A DNA stretch of 64,000 nt from NCBI GenBank assembly GCA_946807835.1, contig OX327700.1, positions 23,100,001 to 23,164,000 on the forward strand, written 5' to 3'. Below, piece after piece: positions 12,458 to 23,197 of the stretch; positions within the stretch are counted from its first letter, which is position 1; each line of letters begins with the position of its first letter. The translations under genes and the position numbers were made by a program. Origin of the DNA: Ailanthus altissimus. Its lineage: Eukaryota > Streptophyta > Magnoliopsida > Sapindales > Simaroubaceae. The notes under the pieces are model-generated. The model did no database searches, had not been told where the DNA came from, and saw nothing but the letters and a program-made list of their open reading frames with translations.

Positions 12458-15400
12458 TGTCGGGGATCTAATATACATGGGTGCATGTGATAAGGGCAAA
12501 TTTGTCATATATTTTCTCATGTTTTTATTATTGATATTTTATGATTTTATGAGAATAGATGGCTATTTATGTGCATTATTGTTATTTATAGGGACTTGAA
12601 CGAAATTTAAAGAAAGAACGCAAAAGGAGCAAAAACAGGGACTAAAATGTAAAGATTTCAAAGTATGTGTCCATAGCCCCAGCGCCACAAGGATTTTCGC
12701 CCCAGCGCTGAAATAGTGATCGAAATAGAAAAACAACCTGATTAAGTCGCGTCTAGCGCCCCAGCGGCAGAAAGTTACCGCGCCAGCGGTGAAGCCGTTT
12801 TCATGCAGCGCCCCAGCGCCAAGATCCCACCGCTCCAGCGGTGAAGGCTTTTTCACGCGTCGCCCCAGCGACAGATGCATAGCGCGCCAGCGGTAGTGCG
12901 AGTCCTAGTCCGACGAGAATTGAGATTTTCAAGCTCATATCAATCCCTATATAAAGCCACTCGTTCCCAGCCTTCAAGGAGGAATCCAAGACGACCCAAG
13001 AGCACCAAGAATACAGAGCACGAGTCTTGGAGAGCAATAGGAGCTTAATTGAAGCAACTTTAGAGAGAGATACAAGACGTTCTTCGGCATCAAGAGTTTC
13101 TAGGCAGCACAATTAAGAGCAATTCGACGTCTATATCGGTTTGCTAATAATTGTATCATGATTTATAATTATTTTTACTGCTGTTCTCTTGTAGCCATGA
13201 GCTAACTTGTTTTCTAGGGTTAATATTTGAACTCAATATGTGTGCTTAATTGCCATATCTTTTTAGTATTTAATAAACTTAGTCATTTATTATTTAAATT
13301 ACTTGTGTTTAATGCTTCAATATATCTGGCCAATATATGGTGAATGAATTGGTAATATTATTGATAAACTCGGAAGAGGAATCATAATATTTAGACCTAG
13401 GTAATTTGATGCATGATTGTAGAGTAACATTCAATGTTGCATATGCAAGTTTCAACTTAGGATAGGAATATACCTAATTGGCATGTATGATCAATAAGAC
13501 CTAATCTTAATGAATCTTAATTTATTACAAGTACCATAGGCATATAGGTATTTGGTAAATTAAGGTATACTTGCATGACCTTGGAAGAGGCTTGTGAATA
13601 CATTAGTGTCTTGATCAATAATAAAGACTAAGTGAGTTAAATATTAGAGGATTAATCATTAGAAACATATTGAGGGATAATATTAATCCTAGGTTCTCTC
13701 TACGTTGCTATATCTTTAAATCTCATTGCATTGTGTTTTTGTTTTATATTTCTTACATTCATTCTTAGATTTTTATTTTTCTGAATAATTATTAGGAAGA
13801 TATAATTTTAGTAATTGGTTAAAAAGAAAGAATTATCCCTGTGGGTTCGACATCCGACTTATTTAGTCTCTTTATTACTTGCATACGATAGTGTATACTT
13901 GCACTTAATTTATGATATAGAAATATCGCATCAGCATGCATGTGCATTAGTGTTTATTGCATAAAATATGTATCTCACACATATTTAGCACTGCGAAATA
14001 ATTAAATCATACAATAAACACAATAAATAATATATTAATCATATTAATATATTTAAAAGGTTGAGAAATCACTGAAACGTATAACGTTTTACACGTGTAT
14101 CCTGGGAGTCCGCCTGGAGATCAACTCGTTAATAGTTTTAATCACTAACTCGGTGGGCTTGGTAAGTTAGAACAGCAGTTTCAAATCCAACATAAGGTTT
14201 AACACTTAAACTCTAAGCTATATGTTTATCACTAATCAACTTTTGATTAATAAAACAATAGCTTGTTGCTATTTGATAGCTAGGCTAATAAGAGAAGATT
14301 ATCAATCATAATTTTAACACTTGAAAATTAAGGAAAAGAAACAATTTCTTCATCCTTTTGCTCTCCCATGGCTGGCCACACTTTCATTTTGTTTCATCAT
14401 AAACTAAAAATTAAAGCAATTCTTAATTGCTTCTGACGGCGTACACTCACAATCTCAAAAATATATATATGTAATAATAATATTATTATAAAAAAATAAT
14501 ATAATAATAAAAATAAATGATAACTATATGTCATCATATAATATAACAATATATTATAATATATAATAATGAGATATTTATGATATTTAACAATTAAATA
14601 ATCATTGTGTGAAATAATCATTTCGTCATTCATGAATAATTACCAAGTATATCTCTTAGCAGATCCCACCAAATTTCACACTTAGGTAAACTCAACCGAA
14701 GGTCCATAATGCGCAACGTGTCATTATACAATTAGTAAATAATAAGTATTAACTAATTGTTGTATTTAACGCTTAAATACAGATACACACGCATTCCCGT
14801 GGTAATGCTGGATATCACTGAATTAAACAATTTAATCCAGTACGCTGCCCTAGTGTATAATGAATACACTCCATATCGCGAGACTCCCTAGGTCCACGCT
14901 CGATTCGTTAAATGAAACTATTCCATAAGTTCGTAAACATTGCCCTATACACATATTACGAAAATACAAATCAGTGCGTTGACCATCCAAGTTGATGTTA
15001 CAATGTATACGTATAGTCCTTCCATCATGATATCTTAGATGTACGAGGATATAGATTATCACCGTCAAATCCCCATGTGCTCATCCATGTCATATCTCCA
15101 GACTCGTATCTCATTGAACAATATGTGAAAACTTCTTTGCCATACTGTTCTACCCTGGCGGAAACTCTTTCTCAGGTTAATGCTTATGGCCATAAGACTT
15201 TCTGAGATATAGTCTTGAAGCATCTGGATATCTAACTCTCTATGCGAGTTTACGAATCCCATATCTGTACACACTGGACTCTATAAGCATCGGACCATAG
15301 CCAGCGACACCTAGCGGTCACACCATGAAAGGTCTGTTACATGCGTGGAACCAAAGTATGGTGGATCACTTACAAGCTCATCGTGGCACTCAGGTCAAAG

Positions 15401-16023
15401 AACCACGCATACTACTCAACTCGAGAGGACCTTCAGTTGATGGCTTACATAGGGTGTCTATTGGAGGCCCTCATGAGTTTGTCCCATATCTAGTCCTAAC
15501 TGGATACCTATATGTCAATACGAGCTCCAAGCTCACGGTCGATTAAAAATAACCATCTATACTCTATAGGTGTGACATATGCTAATCTATATAAAGGTAT
15601 GCACCGATAGACCCATATCGATAGAAATATATTATGGACAATATTCGAGAACATATTTGCGCAACTAACATTTTCTGGCACTCGATTGCAACTCTTGCAA
15701 CTATGCAGTTACTAGTATATTCCCAGGTCTATGTCCCATTATAGACAAGTCTCCAACTTTTAGATCTTCACTGAGTATTATAACCAACTAATAATTAGTT
15801 GTGCTAACATTTAGCATTTATATCTCTCAACGTGGCCAACTGAAGGCCCTTATCTAAACTCTTTTAGATCAAATGTAAACTCCCTCAAATCATATAGTGT
15901 CTGTAATATTACATTACATAATACCATTTAAATAAGCATTAACGATTTAATAGGAATGTACATATGTATAATTACATAAGTATATGTACATTCAGAGATG
16001 ACACGTAAGCACAAACCCTAACA
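12458..16023 (-). mobile_element. solo LTR, family B copy 1, split by A2
   Basis: It starts TGTCGGGGATCTAATA and ends CACAAACCCTAACA. The perfect target duplication ATACT lies at 12453-12457 and 16024-16028. Removing A2 and its duplicated 5 bp leaves about 2115 bp, matching B2 (2161), B3 (about 1970) and B4 (about 2270). No coding domain is seen. Small frames such as 15325-15546 recur in other copies only because the DNA is homologous. Minus orientation is proposed because a TATA-plus-leader arrangement and a TTCGCTGCG-like tail are seen in B3 and B4 when read the other way; this is inference. Superfamily is unassigned (Copia-like by its TGTTAGGG start). Confidence 0.88.
12488..13933 (+). mobile_element. 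solo LTR, family A copy 2, nested in B1
   Basis: A 1446-bp LTR starts TGATAAGGGCAAATT and ends AAATATCGCATCA, with perfect target duplication GCATG (12483-12487 and 13934-13938). The B1 sequence resumes directly after it, which fixes the insertion order (B1 first, A2 later). A striking GC-rich block at 12672-12905 contains eight CCAGCG motifs and ends about 45 bp before a TATA box (CTATATAAAG, about 12949). The 105-codon and 103-codon minus frames here are GC-driven chance frames. Confidence 0.92.
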
Positions 16024-16028
16024 ATACT

Positions 16029-16642
16029 ATTTATAGATGTTTCTTTAATTTTAAGGAGAACTATTTCCTTATTGTAATTAATGTTTAGCATTAATGAATC
16101 CTCAATATTTTGCAAGTAAAAAATTTTTGAGATGGTCTTTAATTAATCATCGAAAAAACTAAAGGGATGCGAGGTAAAACCCTAATGAACTTCTTGGCTA
16201 AATGCTAAGAAAGCTGAAGCAATGCCTTAACCTCGCGACTAAATGCTAAAAAAGCCAAGGGAATGCTTAATCCCTCAGCTGAATGCTAAGAAACCCTAGG
16301 AAATGCCTTAACCCATTGGCTAAATACTAAGAAAGCTAAAGAGACGCCTTAAACCCTCGGCTAAATGTTTAAAAAGTTGAGGGATTAAGGCTAAAAAAGC
16401 TGAAGAAATGCCCTAATCCCTCTACTAGATACTAATAAAGCCGTGGGGATGTCCTAACCTCATCGATTAGATGCTAAAAATGCTAAAGGGATACAGGTTA
16501 ATGATTCCCTAACTAGATATTTGAAGATCCATTTACTTGAATTTATTAACTTAATGTTTCGAACGTAAAGGTCTAAAATCAACTTTAAAAACACTTTGTA
16601 TAAATAAGAAAGCTATAGGAATGGCTGAATAAGAAAATAAAA
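16029..16642. other. short degenerate repeats between B1 and D1
   Basis: There is no gene. Between about 16160 and 16500 a unit of roughly 40-60 bp with the theme GCTAAATGCTAA-AAAGC-GAGGGATGCCTTAACCC recurs six or more times with heavy divergence, so this is a decayed tandem array. Confidence 0.6.
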
Positions 16643-16647
16643 TATAT

Positions 16648-19397
16648 TGTCACGCCCCAAACCCAAAAGATCCGACACACGACATCACTTACATTCATTC
16701 ACTGCATGTGCACTCATAAATAATTTTACACAAAATTTTTTCAACTTTCATTTCAATTTCTTTCAGAATTATAGCAATTGAATTATGACTGGGACAATTA
16801 TTAAACCGGAGATACGCAGAGTTTTCTCAGAGATTAACACTCTACTACGTCACCAGTAGCAACTTTGTTACCGGGAGCCCAGAATATATCCATTGCAAAT
16901 TCTTACTTAAAATCATCCAATAACCACACTTTATAAAACTTAAACCAAATCCAATCCACACACAATGAAATAATACATAAGTATTTATTCAATAGGGACA
17001 AACCAAATATCCTATCCCACGTGTCCCCAAATGAAACACACAACAACCTAGCAACTTAGGGAACCCAAGGAACAGCAGAAGCCTTGCCAAATCCGCTAAG
17101 CACACATGTACCTTATTTACCTGAAATCACCATAAACTATAATGAGTATAAAACTCAGTAAGCATACTAATTTTTCATATATCAAATATAAATACATATA
17201 TGTACACAATGCATATGTATGATATGCTGTGATCAATCAAAATCATAATCTTATCAAATCACATATCATGTAAGCGCTTACACATTCTTTCAAAACACAT
17301 AATAGGAATACCATTACTCGACTACTACTTAGTAGGACTTACATATCACATATCACATAATGAGCCAAATGTCACTCGTAGGTGACATACCGTATGAGAG
17401 GAATAGTACAAGTGAGGTCTTGAATAACACATATATAATGCTTATGCCCGAAGGTAAAAGCCAAACCCTCACCCTGATCATCGGTGAGTCCTCTCACATG
17501 CACCAATACGCCACCACACGAATGTGATGACTCACTCTTCCTTTAGGTACCAATAGGATCCTCCCTACATACGGAACACATAACATATACCAATCCCAAA
17601 GGAAAGGCCACACATAAAGGCTCCACAAATCACATAAAATGCCTACTAAGTTAACAGTGAGTTCAAGTACCCTCAAAATACAAAATATTTCTCATGGACA
17701 TATTACCCTTCAAAAGCTTTCTTTATTAAACACATCTTAATTTGAAAGCTCACTTACAAAAACACATGTATGTCCATGCTCAATGTCAATGCTCACATTC
17801 AGAAACATATATTCACATTTCATATCAAAATATACTTTGACATAACGTAAACATATTCTTAACCCCATTTGCAAAATCATACAAAACAATTACTATGTTT
17901 ATTGTGATTTCAGTAAAAAAGTCTAGTATACTTACCTCTTAACACTTTCAGCTACAAGGCTTAAATCTCCTTAACCTATCAATGGAGATTAATCCTTTCA
18001 TAAGCCTCACAATTCACACAAAATACTTTAAATAGCTTACAAAATTATACACAATGCATTTATCACATCAAATTGGTCTAAATATTTGGTTTCTCAAAAC
18101 CTGTCATTCTGACCACTTACACTTAACAAAAATTTCTAATACATCAAATGATGTCCAATTACTCCGAAATCAGAATATATCATTCTTGACTCATATATAC
18201 TTCTTATATATGAATATTATATCAAAATTCCTACACAATCCATTCCATACACACCATCGAATCCAAACTACAAACCTGACAGGATCAAGATACTTACTGA
18301 ACAGTATTCAATCTCCCAATTTTATAAAATCATATACTAACTCAAAAATTATAAAACTACCACATAATTACTCTTGACACATATCTCAGTCTATGATAAA
18401 TATTTTGCTTCCAAATAACTGCCAAAAGTATTTTAAAACTATTTTATTTCATAACTTTAAAAATATGTTAATCAAATACTACAATGAGCTGATACACTTT
18501 AGAAATTCATAACACTTCAACCACATTGATCCAAATTCTCAATTCCGAGTATATCATATTAGACATATAAAATTATCATATTCCACAAATTCATAATTTT
18601 TAAAGATCATTCAGCAGGTCAAAAATTGTTTTCCACTGTATCATACTGTTTACACAGGAAATTTCCAGAATTCCAGGGTCATTTTGGTAAATTCACTACA
18701 AATTCAATTTCCGAGATTTTCAGTCGATTCAAAGTCTCAGATGATCCTAGACATGTCTAATTTGATATACTCAAAATTCAAAACCAGAATCGAATTACAA
18801 AAATTTATAAAATTCCTGGATCAAGAGACTATCAAGCAGAAATTCCACAATTCATCATAATTTATCAAGCTATCTTATAGATCATCATCAATTCTCACAA
18901 CATCAAACGAAATACACATCAAATCCTTAATTATACATATTTCCAGAAATCAAAACTTAAAGAAATTAACTTAATTAACACCAATAAATTGATAATTAGT
19001 TGTGATATACCTCTAAAGATCCAAAATTTCAATTTCTTCTTCTTTTTCTTCTTCTTCTTCTCTTTCTCTCTCCTTTATTTCTCTCTTCTCTCTCTAAAAA
19101 TGGGTAGCTCGACAAAAATGAGAGAATTAGGGTTTTTAAAAGTGTATTTTTATACTAAGTGGTTAAATTTTAGTATTTACGAATTCACCCCCAAAACTTT
19201 CAAAGTATAACAATTTGGTCCCTAAAATAATTCCAAAGTCTTGCAAATAAACCCAATACTAATAGTATATCCTTAACCTATAAAAACACTACTAATAACA
19301 ATATATAAATCAAGGATCACCCACATACAAATAAAATACGTATATTTATATATATAAATATACATATTCTTACCGGTTATGGATACTGGTTACTACA
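16648..19397 (-). repeat. D1 3' LTR (2750 bp)
   Basis: In plus reading it starts TGTCACGCCCCAAACCC and ends GATACTGGTTACTACA. It is nearly identical to 23198-25946 and homologous to the solo LTR D3 in reverse at 46114-48837. It contains a polypyrimidine stretch at about 19030-19095 (purine-rich in the element's own sense). Small frames at 17494-17676, 18054-18377 and 18989-19210 recur in each copy and are not treated as genes. Confidence 0.93.
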
Positions 19398-19398
19398 A

Positions 19399-19411
19399 TT
19401 CTCCCCTCCTT
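19399..19411 (-). other. polypurine tract of D1
   Basis: On the minus strand the bases AAGGAGGGGAGAA sit one base before the LTR start TGTAGTAACC. This is the expected plus-strand primer site next to the 3' LTR, and it fixes the element's direction together with the PBS. Confidence 0.85.
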
Positions 19412-20277
19412 ATAAGAATTTCGTCCTCGAAATTCATAACTTAAGCACATAGATGAGGATACTTAGATCTCATTTCTTCTTCTCATTCTCAATTTTCCTT
19501 TTTAACTGTATAGTTTATTCATAAAACATTTACAAAGCAATCTTCATTGTATATAGGATTTGCTCATTGTGGTCCAAAATCCTAATAAATACTCATTCAT
19601 ATGTTAGATTATCTCTAAGTTGGCTCATAGCTGAGTATACGAGAGGAGTACGAAACATATATCCATAAAATAAACATATGACACACATTATGGACTTATA
19701 AAATTATACACACATATTTTTATTCTTTTTTTTCCATTCGTTCAATATTTAATGGGTATCTATACACTTCACCTTTCATTCATTAAAGAATAACATAGAT
19801 GTAGAATACCCATACTAATCTCTTACATAAAATTCTTAACTCCTTTAAAAATTTTAATCCCTTCAACATATACTCATACGTCATAATATCATTCACTACC
19901 TTGATATCATTCAAAAAAAAATGTAGTAATTCTACGCAAATAAGTTGTCATTCAAATCAGAATATTGAAAGCATTATCTTAAACGATCAAAAATCAACTT
20001 CAATAAAAAGACCTTTAGTTCAACTGATTCTTAAACTATAGATCTTAACATTATATCTCTTACTTTAACTCTTAAAAAAAATAGTCCACCTTATTGGACA
20101 TCATTTTCTCATTGAGATTGACATGTCTGCTTTTTCTAATATGCTCGATTTCAAATAGAAAAGATTCTACTAGCACAATTACTGCGATGGCAAATATGAT
20201 TCTTTTAACTATTCCTTTAACGTCATCCACGTAAAAGGAAAGGACAAAACGATTATTGATTTTCTTTCATAAAACTC

Positions 20278-20285
20278 TATAAATA
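20278..20285 (+). promoter_or_regulatory. TATA box for the 386-codon antisense ORF
   Basis: TATAAATA in the context CTCTATAAATAGCC lies 70 bp upstream of the ATG at 20348. Just upstream, at 20220-20233, ACGTCATCCACGTA places two ACGT cores 9 bp apart. Read on the other strand this resembles an as-1-type TGACG arrangement. The spacing suits a class II plant promoter firing antisense to the retroelement. Confidence 0.65.
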
Positions 20286-20347
20286 GCCTAAACCTCATAA
20301 TCACTTTTCTAGCAATAAATAAAACCAACCTTCTTACCATCTTCATA

Positions 20348-21508
20348 ATGAATCCCATTATCATAACTCCTCCTGTTCCTTTTTCTCCACCACAATTTCC
20401 AGACCTAATCAAAACCAGAACACTCCATTCCCGTGCCAAAGAATTCATCAGACACTACGTCATCTTAGCAGTCCAAGAACACGGCCTCACAGTTCTTGGT
20501 GGCCCTTTGTTCAACTTAGAATACCCTTTCTTTCACCTGCACTTTTTTTTCCCATTTTCCCAATGGTCCAAACCTGTCCTTTACTTGTTATGGTACCTGT
20601 TGGATCTGTATACAATCGCCATGGAATTCCCATTACTTAGAACCCTCCAAAAATTAGAAAAATGTGATGAAGATCATCCAGCCCTGATTTTTCTCCAATG
20701 GTTTTACCCAAAGACATGGTGGATAACTAAATTTCAATACATGATTGCAAACAACACAAATGCTGCAGTCCCCAGACAACATCTTTGGTCAGTCTTACTT
20801 CTCCAACGGAAGGGTATGATTATTTCAGATCACGAGATTCATTATTACCCCACTGTTAAGGATTACTTCACATTTACCCTTTCACTAAAGGGATCAATTA
20901 AGCTCTGGCCTGAAGAAGTAATTCAGCAAAAGAGAGAACTTGAAAGAATTCTAGCTCAGGAAAATCAAATAATTCCTCCGTCTGTTTGGATCTCCCCAGA
21001 AGATGCTGCACTTTGGGAACAAGTTGAAGCTGACTTTACAGAAGACCTGAATTTTGCCAATATACTCAAATTCCAACAAAGACAAAAATATCATCTTTCA
21101 CATCTCAGAAATACAGATTACTCTACTCATCATCACCATATCCCAAACATGACTTATTATGCCAGATACAGACAAGCAGTGGATAACCTTCACCAATGGC
21201 CTCAGCTAACTGTCCCGACAGAACATACCCAATCTCAGCCAGTTTTCCCGACAGAACCTGACCAACACCAACCCAATCTTGACTTATCCCTCTTTCAAGA
21301 CTCTCAACCTTATCTAACCGACACTCAAATCCAAGAGGAATCCATCACATCCCTCATCCAGACCAGCTCACCTGCAGAAGATCAAGATATGGTAGACCCA
21401 CCTTCCACTCAGCCAGAGCCCTCATTCAATGTATGGGAACAACAACTCCATAAGTTTCTCTCTCACGGATACGACACAGATGAAAGCGACCAGGGAGACT
21501 CATTTTAA
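20348..21508 (+). CDS. intact antisense ORF of retroelement D1, 386 aa, unknown function
   Basis: This is the longest open frame in the window: ATG at 20348, stop at 21506-21508, no interruption. I do not recognise the family. The N-terminus is proline-rich (PPVPFSPPQFPDL, residues 8-20). It is followed by a basic helix-like stretch and a strongly hydrophobic/aromatic zone at about residues 54-95. A middle part rich in W/Y follows (about 115-175), then a charged helix-like segment near residues 195-210. The C-terminal third is Q/P/T-rich and disordered, ending in an acidic tail. No gag zinc knuckle, RT or integrase motif is present. It is read against the retroelement's transcription sense, with its own TATA box upstream and AATAAA at 21679-21684. 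Extra antisense ORFs are known in some plant Ty3/gypsy elements, and this could be one of that class. Intactness inside a young insertion does not by itself prove selection. Confidence 0.72.
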   Translation: MNPIIITPPVPFSPPQFPDLIKTRTLHSRAKEFIRHYVILAVQEHGLTVLGGPLFNLEYPFFHLHFFFPFSQWSKPVLYLLWYLLDLYTIAMEFPLLRTLQKLEKCDEDHPALIFLQWFYPKTWWITKFQYMIANNTNAAVPRQHLWSVLLLQRKGMIISDHEIHYYPTVKDYFTFTLSLKGSIKLWPEEVIQQKRELERILAQENQIIPPSVWISPEDAALWEQVEADFTEDLNFANILKFQQRQKYHLSHLRNTDYSTHHHHIPNMTYYARYRQAVDNLHQWPQLTVPTEHTQSQPVFPTEPDQHQPNLDLSLFQDSQPYLTDTQIQEESITSLIQTSSPAEDQDMVDPPSTQPEPSFNVWEQQLHKFLSHGYDTDESDQGDSF

Positions 21509-21678
21509 CCTACATTGCTGTTTTTGTTTTTCACAGAAACTAGATCCGTGTTGTTCTATCACATCAAAGAGAGACTGACTACTGCTTTATCTTTATGTCA
21601 GGTGTGCTTTATTTTTCTTCATATCTGCTTTTAATCTATCCAAAAATCAATGTTAAGATCATAAAAATCCTTGAAATT

Positions 21679-21684
21679 AATAAA
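21679..21684 (+). terminator. candidate poly(A) signal for the 386-codon ORF
   Basis: AATAAA lies about 170 bp after the stop at 21508, in AT-rich DNA, between the two antisense units of D1. Confidence 0.5.
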
Positions 21685-22027
21685 GTTAATTTGGCGTCAT
21701 GTCCAAAGTCCAATTGTTCTCTCAAAAAGTCTTCAAGTCATAGATGCATTGTCGACCATTAGTGCCAAAACGACAAAGTCCCTAAATCCATAAAATAGGC
21801 CTTTATTGACTTTTCTTAATTATCTTACCTAACTCATCACGCTTCCGACACAATTTTTATCACATTTACATATCAACATATATTTATTCAAATTTTGCGG
21901 CCTATTGTCCCTTATAAAATGATAAAGTAAAACTCATTCTTTTCTTTTTGCCTCACAAAAATTGAGAAAAATATATACTTGAACATACTTACACATATGC
22001 TCCACAGCTATTATAAATTTGTTTCTC

Positions 22028-22035
22028 TATAAATA
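22028..22035 (+). promoter_or_regulatory. TATA box for the LOG-like unit
   Basis: TATAAATA in the context CTCTATAAATACATTG lies 67 bp upstream of the ATG at 22095. That is almost the same box and spacing as for the neighbouring 386-codon ORF (70 bp). A cDNA copy would not bring a TATA box with it, so the promoter was acquired separately or came with a genomic fragment. Confidence 0.65.
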
Positions 22036-22094
22036 CATTGTTTTGCATCCTTATACAAACTCGAAAATATTTAAAGATTAGGGTAAGCGTAACA

Positions 22095-22752
22095 ATGGAG
22101 GAAACCTCAGCTCGTCGATTCACAAAAATTTGTGTCTTTTGTGGATCCAACCCTGGAAATACTGAAGAGTTTACAAAAGTTGCAGAAAATCTTGGTAAGG
22201 TATTAGCTGAGCGAAATATACATTTAGTATATGGAGGAGGTAACCGAGGGTTAATGGGGTCTGTGGCAAAAGCTGCACACAATAAAGGTAGTCGAGTTTT
22301 GGGTATCATTCCAAAACCTCTAGCTATTGAAAATGTTGTAGGAAAAACAATTAGGGATGAGTTACAAGTCTCATCTATGCACGAGCGAATGGCTCAAATG
22401 CTTAGGCATGCGGATACTTTCATAGATCTACCAGGAGGTTTCGGGACCTTGGAGGAATTTTTTTTTTCAAATTGTCTCATGGGCACAATTACAAATCCAC
22501 CAAAAACCCATTGGTTTGTTAAATGTTAATGGCTTTTACGACGGGTTGATATCTTTTCTTGACTATGCAGCGGGAACACAATTCATCCCACTTCTAGCAC
22601 GACGGATTCTTATTTCAGCTCCAACTGTTGATCAACTGATTGATCAATTGCAGTCTTTTATTCCTCTGTCTAATCCAACATTGCATCAGTTAGATTGGTC
22701 TACTCATGACAGTCAGAAGAAGCGCAAAATAGACTTAAATCTCACTCCGTAG
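22095..22752 (+). pseudogene. LOG: intronless LOG-type cytokinin riboside 5'-monophosphate phosphoribohydrolase, one frameshift
   Basis: LOG enzymes release active free-base cytokinins from their riboside monophosphates in the cytosol. The first part (22095-22529 as read) shows ICVFCGSNPG, the nucleotide-binding loop VYGGGNRGLMG, RVLGIIPK, the catalytic MHERMAQM segment (Arg kept) and LPGGFGTLEE (motif PGGxGTxxE, catalytic Glu kept). Frame is then lost at a run of ten T (22458-22467). Nine T would keep one frame through SWAQL, QKPIGLLNVNGFY and the ordinary LOG C-terminus to the TAG at 22750, about 218 codons, normal for the family. Plant LOG genes have several introns; this has none, so it looks like a captured processed transcript. 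I place the start at 22095 because the upstream 19 in-frame codons from 22038 are not LOG-like. It sits antisense inside D1. The frameshift is in a homopolymer, so a base-calling error or recent slippage are both possible. Confidence 0.85.
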
Positions 22753-22806
22753 CCTCTATTGTATTTTTGTTGCTGCTATTGTTGTTGTGTTGTTGTTTTC
22801 CTTTTC

Positions 22807-22812
22807 AATAAA
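22807..22812 (+). terminator. candidate poly(A) signal for the LOG-like unit
   Basis: AATAAA lies 54 bp after the TAG at 22750-22752, followed by a GT/T-rich stretch. This is a normal plant 3' end arrangement. Confidence 0.55.
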
Positions 22813-23177
22813 AGTTGTTTCAATTGATGTCTTCAATACTCTACTTCTCTATATTTTGTCATTGAGAAAATTATCTCAATTTGCTCTATCACATGCAAAT
22901 TATCATTATAAGATATTCAACATAACTCTTACTAAGCATATTAGTCATAACTTAAAAGAAAATCTAAATGGTAACATTAAGATCCACAAGGTACCATTAT
23001 CCACAACAACAACAATCTTAGCAGCTCTTGGATACTGTGTCATCTTCACAAAATCATACAAAATTTAAGGAATATGTCCAACTTTTACACAACAAAGCTA
23101 CAAATACAATCCTAAGGATTTGGCATCTACTCGGTTCCCTTGACTTGACACTTAAAAGTCTACAGAATCATATCTTA

Positions 23178-23189
23178 GCTCTGATACCA
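23178..23189 (-). other. primer binding site of D1 (tRNA-iMet type)
   Basis: On the minus strand TGGTATCAGAGC lies 8 nt after the 5' LTR end. It is complementary to the 3' end of plant initiator tRNA-Met, a common primer for plant LTR elements. It proves that D1 runs on the minus strand and that its two genes are antisense. Confidence 0.9.
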
Positions 23190-23197
23190 ATAAAAGC

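Noticed and set aside
12563..13112. Two minus-strand frames of 105 and 103 codons
   Set aside because: They exist because the GC-rich motif cluster of A2 lacks stop codons. No protein similarity, and A1 lacks them.
15325..15546. 73-codon frame shared by B1, B2 and B3 (VDHLQAHRG-like)
   Set aside because: Within B LTRs. Differences between copies are spread over all codon positions, and other frames on both strands are equally shared, so there is no sign of coding constraint.
18054..18377. 107-codon frame present in three copies (also 24603-24926 and, reversed, 47134-47457)
   Set aside because: It lies inside the D-family LTR. Its conservation follows from LTR homology, and composition is that of AT-rich non-coding DNA with no domain.
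22516..22752. Separate gene starting at MLNVNGFYDG
   Set aside because: This is the C-terminal half of the LOG copy after the frameshift, not an independent gene.
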